A stretch of DNA of 64,000 nucleotides from Undaria pinnatifida. Lineage: Eukaryota > Sar > Phaeophyceae > Laminariales > Alariaceae. Location: contig JABAKD010000030.1 in assembly GCA_012845835.1 (NCBI GenBank), forward strand, positions 11,990,080 to 12,054,079, written 5' to 3'. A program made the translations under genes and the position numbers. The number at the start of each line of letters is the position of its first letter. Positions within the stretch are counted from its first letter, which is position 1. The notes beneath the pieces are model-generated. The model did no database searches and was not told the origin of the DNA. It saw only the letters and a program-made list of their open reading frames with translations. Below, in pieces: positions 48,180-58,200 of the stretch.

Positions 48180-49034
48180 CTATGGTACTGGGGGTGCATA
48201 ACTGATCACGGAGTCACCTGGCTGGGGTACTTTTCCTTGCTGCATCAAACATTTGCCGAATGAAAATAGCTCCCAGCGGGAGTTTTGGGCCAAACAGAGC
48301 TCCTTCCCTCCTCGCAGTTTCCTACGAGCGGAACATATCTTCTTGGCCGGGCTGCACTCCCAATGAGCTCCTCCTCCAGATAGTTGCTGGGTCTCGCCTG
48401 CTGGTGTGATGGCCACACCCGCTGCCAACAGCAGCAGCACTGCATTTACTTGAGCCGTTGACGATCTTTTGTTGGGGGAGCTGCGTGCGTCGCTGATTCT
48501 TGTTCGGAGGGCTGGGCTGGTGGTGGTTTGAACTGGATCATCGGCGTCTGGCCGGGCCTTCGTCAGGACATTGTGGCGGAGGGGGGTTGGGGTCGAACGG
48601 CACTCCTCCCTAGGCGTCCCTACCCACACTCGTCGCTCTCTCGCGACACAGGGCATGGATCGCCAGCAGGGGTGGAGCGCATCATCACTGATGGTCGAAC
48701 CCATGGGATGTCCGCGGGCTTGCTTGCAATGGCGCCTGGCGCTCCCACCCAGGGTTGGCGGGAGCCGGCGACCCCTCGGTCCAGGCCGGCCGGACATCAT
48801 TTCTTGTGTTCCGTGTCTTTGCGCTCGCTGGTCGACTTGTTGCTGGCATGGAGTGTGGGCGTTGCAGCATATATGTGCTCCTCCAGCCTCGGGCGTGCGT
48901 GTCGTTGACGAGTTGATGAGTCGCTTCCGTTTCACGTTTGGTTCCGGTTTCAGAGGTGCTAATGGAATGAAGATACTTAATTGGGTGATACTTGAAATAG
49001 CGCCATCTGATTGGCCTGTTTCTCGCGAAAACAT
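48180..49034 (-). CDS. Hypothetical ORF divergent from the ABCD gene
   Basis: A 284-codon frame from a true ATG (MFSRETGQSDGAISSI) to a stop, head-to-head with the ABCD start 190 bp away. The middle is Arg/Pro/Thr-rich and disordered. The C-terminal part has VNAVLLLLAAGVAITPAG and four cysteines. Other long frames overlap on both strands, which is what GC-rich non-coding DNA also gives, so coding status is doubtful. Confidence 0.3.
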   Translation of the reverse strand: MFSRETGQSDGAISSITQLSIFIPLAPLKPEPNVKRKRLINSSTTRTPEAGGAHICCNAHTPCQQQVDQRAQRHGTQEMMSGRPGPRGRRLPPTLGGSARRHCKQARGHPMGSTISDDALHPCWRSMPCVARERRVWVGTPREECRSTPTPLRHNVLTKARPDADDPVQTTTSPALRTRISDARSSPNKRSSTAQVNAVLLLLAAGVAITPAGETQQLSGGGAHWECSPAKKICSARRKLRGGKELCLAQNSRWELFSFGKCLMQQGKVPQPGDSVISYAPPVP

Positions 49035-49224
49035 GTCTAGGCGCCCCGATTTTGATTGCGTCTAAAATGCCTTTCCACGTTTCATGAACTCCATCTTGTG
49101 GATACAAACGAAACAAAAGGCCAAGAGCCAAGAGGTGAAGGCGCTTGAAGGCCATGCGGGAGATGGCGCTATGACGCTCGTCTTTCAATCGCCAACTAGG
49201 TGTTCTCCATATATTTAGCTAGAG

Positions 49225-52200
49225 TTGAGTATGCAGTCACCCTCCATGACAGCATCAAGTCAGACGGTTTCGCCCATGTGGAGATCTAACACCTCGTCTG
49301 GTCTGACGTTAGTGATCACGCTGGCTTTGATACGGCACTTCTCCAAGCCGCCTCAGGAAGCTTCACCGGTTGAGAATGGGCGTGGAGGGCAGTCGCGGTC
49401 TAGGTCTAAGCCCAAGGTTGATATGGTGAGTGGTCTTTGCTTCCTCGAGGACACGCGTACACACACGCCTGCTATAGAATGTACCATATTCAACGACTGC
49501 TGTTGTTGTTGTTGTTCTAACATTAACTCTACGTCATACCTGCTCATACTGCTACGAGGGCGAGCACACGAGCACTGCTCTACTGGTCTGTGGCATGTGT
49601 ACAATACAGCAGTAGAGCAGTCGCAGTCCCAAAGCCGCACAAGGCGATGAGCATCGCTGTTATATCATGCTGGTGTCATACGATCGTATCATATCGTACC
49701 AGGTAATAGGTACCAGGTAACCCAGTATATAATACCGGTATAATAGCTATGATAGTCCTGCATAGCGGCACTTACGCTCTACGTGCAATACGGCAGCCAG
49801 AGTCTGCTGTGCACACCAGCAGTTTTACTGTGATGTGTTGCCTGCCCGTCTGTTCGACCATGTGCGACAAACAATACTACTCGTACTGTAGTGCTTTAAA
49901 ATACCGGTCAGATCAAAGGTGTCTGGTGGGTGTGTTGACCACTCAACACCTGTTGGATGACATGTTGCCAACTTCCCGTTCCACCCCAGGCATTCCTGAG
50001 GCGCATCTCACGCTTGCTGAAGGTCATGGTGCCCGGTCCTTGCTCTGTCGAGGCTGGATGTTTGGGTGAGAATACCAGATCGCGGATAATACACTCATTT
50101 TTACCAGAGGTTTTATACCAGCGCTGGTGCGCACGTGTGCATGTATGATACAGCAGCAGTACGTTTGTGCGAGAGTCTGTTATGCTTTAACGTTGGGCGA
50201 CAGACACAGATTTACTGGACTGGTGTAGGCCAGCCAGTACATACCGCACGAACAGCAGTAGTGGTTGTCACATTGCCTTGAGTTCGACGAAATTGTTGAT
50301 GGTGTACACAAACTCACCAGTTTCCTACATTATTTATTTATTTATTTATTTATTTCTCCAAAACCGTCAGATTTATCCCCTTGAAAGGATTTATAGCTTA
50401 CATGCACAAATTGCCCCCCCTCCCCCCCCCCCCCCCCCCCCCCTCCAAACCCGCTCGCTTTTGATCAAAACCAGGCCCCCACGTCCTTCAAAACTCCGCC
50501 CCCCCCCTCACCGGTTATTCGACTTACAAGATTCACTTGATAAAAGGATACATTTCCTTCCACAGCTGTCAGATTTTGTCCCCCTCAGAAACGGGTTTTA
50601 TAGTTTCCGCGCACAGACTGACTAAAATCCCCCTGTGGACCCTGATAGCTACACTGTAGTTGCAAGGGGAGTCGCCGACCTATATCCTTAATGAGGATAC
50701 ACAACCCGTAATACGCGCGATCGGAGTATCACACAGCTTGCAAAGATGAGTTTCGACGAAATCTTCGATCTCACAGCTGGAGTGTATTTTCATTTTTTAT
50801 AATATAATACGGTGCTCGTAAAAAGCTCAGATATCCCCAGTCGCAGAAACCCAGAAACACGTTTTGCACTGATTCGTTCAAATTTGCATCATATCGACGC
50901 CAATTTTGGCCCGGACAACCTCCATGCACGTGTATTGTTGGATGAGGCGGGTCGGGGTTAGGGTTAGGCTTAGGGTTTTACGGTTATGGCTGGGGCTACG
51001 GTTAGAAGGATAGTCTGGGTCGGTTCGTGCATTGCATCACCCTGAACAAACGTAACTCAACGGTAGTTCTCTAAAAGAATCGATCAAATTGCCTCAATTT
51101 CTCGCCTTGGACGCCGATGGCAACCTCAATGCACTTGTTGTGTAGAGTACTTGTATGGGATGGTCTTGGGCGGGCTAGGGCTATCAACAGGAATTAGGGC
51201 TAGGAGTTTGGGCTAGGGTCAGGGTTAGGGGCCGGGTCGGCCAATGTATCAGTCTAAACTCTACACAAGCTACATTCAGCCAGTGTCTCCAAGCTAAGCC
51301 TTGGAATATGCGTGGTACAGCCCGAAGGCCAGCCGGATGCGCACTGCTCGAGAAAATTGCGTTGAACAGCGGTAAGAACATCGTACAAGCAGCACATATT
51401 ATAGATACACTGCTTGCTGTGTGCTTCTCTGAGCTTACCGACTCGTACCAGGTACGAAGTAGTAGTTGTAGTATTGTGTGCGGCTAAAAAATATACCTGG
51501 TATGTAATACGGAACGGCTACGAGTATCATACAACTGCAGGCATGAGACATCAGTCCCATACATGCGCTTCTTCTGGCGACTGTTTGCACGTTTCAACGT
51601 ACACACCGACCGACACATCGACCGACCGACGGACACCCTACAGTGGCTGTGGCGGGGTTGCTGCTGGCGAGAACTTCGCTGGACGTTGTCATGCTCAACC
51701 TGACCACGACCATCGAGCGCGCCATCGTGGCTAGAAATAAAGGCGACTTCAGGGGGGGGATGTCACGCTTCGCGAGGCTTTGTGTTCCGGTCGCGGTCGT
51801 GAACTCGGTAAGAGCTTAGACCAGGAGGCTATGACTGCGAGCGTCGAATTGCAAGATTATAATTCCATCTAGTTTACACTGCGGCCAAAAAAAGGGGAGC
51901 TCTGTCAAGGTCGCAGACGCCGGGTTATACGTCCGCCGCTGCCGCGTGCGTTTCCGCCGAAAATGATGGTATACTTTGAAGTATTGCGTTTAGTAATTTT
52001 GTGTATCGCTGGGAGGGCCCATTCGCCGCTGGGCCAGCGCATTATAAGGAACCCGCCCTTACCATTCATTCGTTGTGGTGGCTGGACCGTTCTTAGCCCC
52101 GTTGATACTGCTATAGAATATTATAAAGATAAAAATACACTCCAGCTGTGAGATCGAATATCTTGTCGAAACTCATCTTTGCAAGCTGTGTGTGATACTC

Positions 52201-55200
52201 CGATCGCGCGTATTACGGGTTGTGTGTCCTCATTAGTCTAAGGATATAGGTCGGCGACTCCCCTTGCAACTACTACAGTGTAGCTATCAGGGTCAACAGG
52301 GGGATGTTAGTCAGTCTGTGCGCGGAAACTATAAAACCCGTTTTTGAGGGGGACAAAATCCGACAGCTGTGGAAGGAAATGCATCAATTTATCAAGTGAA
52401 TCCTGTAAGTCGAATAACCGGTGAGGGGAGGGCGGAGTTTTTAAAGACGTGGGGGCCTGGATTTGATCAAGAGGGGGGGGGGGGGGAGGGGGGGCGGGGA
52501 GCGGGACATGCGGGTCAGCTCAATCTGTGCGTGGAAACTATAAATCCTATCCTGTAAGTCGTACAACCAGTGAGGAGAGGGCGGAGCGTTCGAGGGGGTG
52601 GTGGTGGGGGTGGGGGGAGGAAGGGGGAGGGGGGAGGGGGAGCGAAAGGGTTTTTAAACAACATCTTTAGGTCGCATAGATGTAGGGGTTTGCTATACCC
52701 GTGGTGCTAGGTCTAGGCGATGGTGCGGGTGGTGGGGAAGGAGGGGGCGTTGGGCGGGGGGGGGGGGGGGGGGGAAGGGTTTCAAGAGGTTTAGGTCACG
52801 TATAATATAAAAATACACTCCAGCTGTGAGATCGAAGATTTGGTCCAAAATCATCTTTGCAAGCTTGTGTGTGATACTCCGATTGCGCGTATTACGCATA
52901 AAAATGCAGGGGTTTGCTATACGCGTGGTGCTAGGCGATCGTGCGGGTGGTGGGGGAGGAGGGGGCGTTGGGGGGGAGGTTGAATGAAAGCTACATAACT
53001 GATGGCTAGAAAGATAATGACGTGGTATCAATTTGCGTAGAAGTGTTTATTACTTTGGCCGATTTCGATTGTAGGTGGGGCGTTTGAACAAAAGGGCGAG
53101 AAAAAAAAAGGAGAGGGGGGGGGGGGTGATATCAGCTGGCTGGTAATGTTTACTACTTTCAGGCAGATTTCGATTTTAGGTGGGGCGTTTGAACAAGAGG
53201 GATCGGGGGGGAGGGGGGGGGCGGGCGGGACACTTCAATCTGTGCGCGGAAACTATAAATCCCTAAAGGGGACGAATCTGACGGTAACCTTGTAGCAAGA
53301 AGACATCCCTTTATAGCACCTGCCTGGTATTGTTTATTATTCTAGAAGATTTGATGGTAGATGGCCAGAAAGATAATGAGGTGATATCAGCTGGCTGCTG
53401 GTGTTTACTACTCTGGCAGATTTTGATTTTAGGTGGGGCGTTTGAATAAGAGGGATCGGGGGGGGGGGGGGGGGGGATATAGGCTATAACCTTGTAAACT
53501 AACCGGTATAGTGATATGTAATACTTCGTATGTTATTCCGCCCCTTCGAAGGAACGCGATTGGTTACACCACGGCAGGCACAGCGGCACTTGTATCTGTT
53601 AACAGCGGTTAAGGATAGTGCTGTCTATGCTGTCGCTGCTGAGGTTCGCGCGTTTCTCCGTGCCCTGGCCGTGGCTGTCTTTTGGTTTGGGGGTTTTGCG
53701 CTCTCTTTTAGTAGCTAATGAAGTGGTTTTGTTTCGTGCTTTTTGCGTTGTGCGCTCCCTTGTAATCGCTGGTCGAGTGGTTTTATTTATGTTTTTTGTG
53801 TGTGTTACGCTCTCTTTTAATAATGCTGCTGAAGCGAGTGCTGCTCTCTTGTTGCTGTTTGGTGCCCTGTCTGTCAACATGATAGCTGCTCAAGTATTGC
53901 CAAGCCGAGATGGCACTGCGGTTTCGCCAGCGTCTGACGGAGCACGTGATGGCGAAGTACATGAAGGGCTTCAACTTCTACGCGGTGTCAAACTTGGACG
54001 ACCGACTATCCAACGCCGATCAGGTGTTGTACTGGTGTTGTACTGGTGTTGTACGTGTGTTGTGCTGGTGTTGTGCTGGTGTTGTACTGGTGTTGTGCTG
54101 GTGTTGTACTGGGATGAGGCGTGCTATGGTGGGGGTGGCGCTTTTTGGGCAATACTTTTTTGTATCTGTGACGGGGCTCCTTTTCCAAGGGTATACCGGG
54201 ACCTAACACGATGGGACAACCATTTACGTTTTACAGCATTTTTCACCATACACCTATTAATAGGCCATAGGATTGACCATGGTAAAAGTTTCACAGCATT
54301 GTGCACTATGTAGCTATTAATAGGCCATGGGGGTGACTATCGTGTAATGCCATATTTCTCAAGTGTGTTGTTTTCTTTTGATTTGTACATAGCTCCCCCA
54401 TTTGAGAGGCTTGGCAAAACTAGGCACACCCCCATGATGCTGTAGAATGCCTCGTACGCCCAGGTATTGTATATTCGCAGTAAATTATTGCATCTTGCCG
54501 GGCAAACGGACTGTTTTAGGCGGCGTTTTGCGTTGCAACCCGGTTCGCCATATCGTGCCAAACGTTCTTTCCGTGGTGCGCTCATTCGTCTTGGATGTTT
54601 TGGTTGCTCTGGGTTCGTGTTATGCTGCACTTTTCCACTTGGTGTTGTATGCGCGTATTGGTGATACCAACTGTTTTATTTGGTTTGAAACTGCACTGCG
54701 CTACCTCCCGTGCCCCTGCCCTCTGTTTGTTTGATCTTGTTATGGCTTCGCTTGCCTGCATCGCTGTGCATCGGTCCTCTTCCCTGGTTTGCTTGGCGGT
54801 TTGCTTGGCGGCTTGAGCAGGCGATAACGCAGGACATCGAGCGCTTCGCGGAGTCCGTGGCTGAGTTGTACTCCAACATCACCAAGCCCGTGCTCGACAT
54901 GATGGTCTACGTCCGCAGGCTTTCTGATAAGGTTAGCCACAACTTTTGCCCCCGAGTTAACCACGAGTTAGCCGCAACGAGTGGCGGCGTCGGCTGGCCG
55001 TTTTTGCTGTTGGCCAACACCCGCATCTTCTTTGCCTATTTAACGCCTGTGAAATTGCCCTTCACGTGTCTTGTTCACGCCAGGTTGATCCAGCTGCGCC
55101 GGCGGTGATGATAGCCTATCTTCTTTTGTCGGGATTGGCCCTAGGGGCGCTCAGGTAAACGGCTGGCCCTCGGGGCGCTCAGGTAAACGGTTGTTCACCT

Positions 55201-58200
55201 GGTTGTGTCTGTTGACAACATCGCCTGTCGTGGCTTCGACTTCATTGGCTTCGACTTCATTGGTACGCGAGTGTAAGGAGTATAAGGAGTCTCACGATGT
55301 TGTATTTCTCACACGAGCTCATCGCCGTGCGCGCTATTAGTAGTCGGTGATGTCACAACAGGCTCCAGTCTCCCCTCCAGAACTGCGCCAACCAAACATT
55401 CGGAACAAAACAGTTGGAACCTGTGTGGGATTACTGTTCCAGTGGTAGAATAAGAGGATAAGCATCTCGCTGCTGCTGCTACTGTTCCATTGTACTGTTA
55501 TACGTTTGATTAAAATGCAGTGATGTAGGTTGAGAAGGAACGTTGTTTTGCTTCAACGTTTTCAAGGGTGCGGCGACGGTTTTTCGTTTTATAACCCTTT
55601 TAACACTGCACTCCCGTTGTGGGGAAGAATCACTTGGAATTAGACTAGGATTATTTGTAGGATTTGGACAAAGGTTAAGAATTGCTGCCACGTTTTTTGG
55701 GACAAAGTACTTGGAATTAGACTAGGGTGAGTTTTGTAGTCCTAAAGGGGTTCACTATCGAGGGCAGGTTCCTCGCAATGCCGAATGTGATCTTCGAGTG
55801 TGCTTCCAGGGAGTTTTGACACCATGGAGCCTCGCCCGTCCATGTTCCCGACTTTCGTACGGTTTCTTGGCGACAGGAAGCCAACGGCAATGTACACAGC
55901 TCTGGTGGCCCAACAGGATGGAGAGTATCGCTACGTCAACAGCCGGTTGCTCACCAACGCGCAAGGTATGGGACTCTAAAAAAGGGTCGTCCTTAGCGAA
56001 CAATAAAATTGTCACGAGTAGTACCAAAACAACGCGCTATTGTTTGCGTGAATCGTAATATTTGGTCGTGAATCGTGACATTGTTTTGTTTTTGAACAGC
56101 TGGAGGTCCAGTTTTGAAGCTCTGTGCCTTCTATGCTGGCCTGCATTCGCCGTCGGGCATGTCGTCGCAGTCCATGCATGTAGAAACCGATTGATGCTAT
56201 TAAATAGGATTCTTGACAAAATGAACGTGGTAATAGGATTCTTGACACAATGAACGTGGTACTCGTATCGTTTTTTAAAGTACGATGTAACGCTGATGCA
56301 CCGGATCATGCTTTTTTCCGACGTGCATGCACAGAGATCGCGTTCTACAAGGGCAACACGAAGGAGAAGCAGGTGCTGCAGGGGGTGTTCGAAAAGCTAG
56401 TGTCCATAACGAGAAGGTCGGAGTGCTTCCGCCACACCCTGGGCGTGCTGGACTCGGTGGCCGCTAAGTACTTCGCGACGATCGTCGGTTGGACGGTCGT
56501 GTCGCGGCCTTTCGTCAACCGAGACCACCCGCGTCACGCCAACAGCACCCCGGCTGAGGTCTATCAAGGTGCGCCACAGTTAGCGGGGGGGGGGGGGGGG
56601 GGGGGGTGAGGCGCCGATGCGAGCGACGCGTGCTTTGCGGTGCCCTTTGACGTCTTATACGAAATGATCTTTCTCGTGGAGAAGGTGCAGGATCCGCCGG
56701 AAGCTTCCATTAAAAAAACAAATAGTTGGCGTGGAAGACGAGCGGCGTTCAGAAGATGTTTTTTTTTTGTATCATCAGGCGGATGGATAACAATCAAGCC
56801 AAGCCCCTCCACGCTCCCGCGTATGTCCCGTGTGTCGATACATGGGTCGGGGATTGGCAGGCCTGACGCTCTCCAAGGCTGGCCCGTGGTTTGCTTCCAA
56901 GCCGATGCCATGAAACGCCCGTACTATGATATTTACCACCGGTCGGCGCCTCCCTCTCGTTTTTTTTTTAGATTTTTGTTTTTGTTCGAACTTTGAGTTT
57001 GAGGCCTGTTTTATGTTACTGTCCGGCCGGCGTGTCACGCTCGATTTGTTCCAGTCTTATCATCGCGAGATCGTTATTTTTTTTTCGAGCGATGCAACTA
57101 TGCCACCACTCGAAAAATGCACGCTAGCGCCCGAAGCATCGCATGCAGCTTGGAAACATGAGTTTGGACGATATTCTCGGTCTTACAACTGGGGCTGTGT
57201 TTCTATCGAATGTTATATTTTCATAAAATATGCCTCAAACGATCCAAGCTGAGTGCTGCTCGAACATATAATTTGTGGCGGTGCAAACAGATTACCACTC
57301 AAGTGGCCGGATGATGCTCAATCTGTCGGCGGCCATGGGTCGGCTGGTCCTCTCCGGTAGAGAACTCGCCCGATTGTCGGGTTTCAGCTCTCGCGTGACG
57401 GGCCTGATCGACGTGATCGATGATGTCAACAGAGGCGTGCATCAGAAGGGGAGACAGACAACCAGGCCCGCGACCGGGATAGCGACAGAGACGGCACCCG
57501 CTACTGCAACTGCTTCTGCTTCCGCTGCGTCTGTGGCGACAAATGTGCAGGGTGCTGGGTCGGGGTTGCCACCCCGAGCACCATCACCAGCACCAACAGC
57601 AGCAGCAGCAGCAGCAGCAACGGCGACAACGGTAGCAGCAGCAGACGCGCCGAGGGCAGCACAGGAGAGAATATCACCTCCGCACACTACAGTTTTCGGG
57701 GCGGGAGGCGGCGGGGGAGGCGGGGGGGGGGGCAATCCGCTATCACGAAGACAAAGCATGCCCTTGTGGCCTGCCACGGGACAACGGGAAGCAACGACAC
57801 TCTCCTCCGATACCTCCACCGCCGCCAGCGCCACCGCTCTAGGTCGCGATGGCCCTCTGCCCCCGCCATTCCCATCAATGGCGGCGTCGCTGGAGACGGT
57901 TCAAACCGGCACGGCTCCTCCTCGCTTTGCGGCTGATATCAATGGTGTCGGGAGTGCGGGGGCAATTGCTCCCGGCCATGACGAGCTAGGGGCATCGGGG
58001 GGGGGCGCATTAGACCGACGGTGGAGCGTTACCGGACCCGTCGGCTTGGCGGTCGGAGGACATCCCGAGCTTGCGCCGGAAGAGGATGATGGGGGGGAGG
58101 CTGGCGGGGCGAGGGTGGGGGCTGGAAACGGGCGTGGGGGGATCGTGGAGGGGAAGGGAGGGCTGGGGGGGGTTGCAGTTGTGACATCGAGTGGTGGAGG

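Noticed and set aside
48571-49065. 164-codon plus-strand frame upstream of ABCD
   Set aside because: Overlaps two long frames on the other strand in GC-rich DNA, with no domain or splice support.
53618-54313. 231-codon hydrophobic plus-strand frame, apparently a membrane protein
   Set aside because: It overlaps ABCD exon 4 in a different frame and runs through the minisatellite; the ABCD frame has clear homology.
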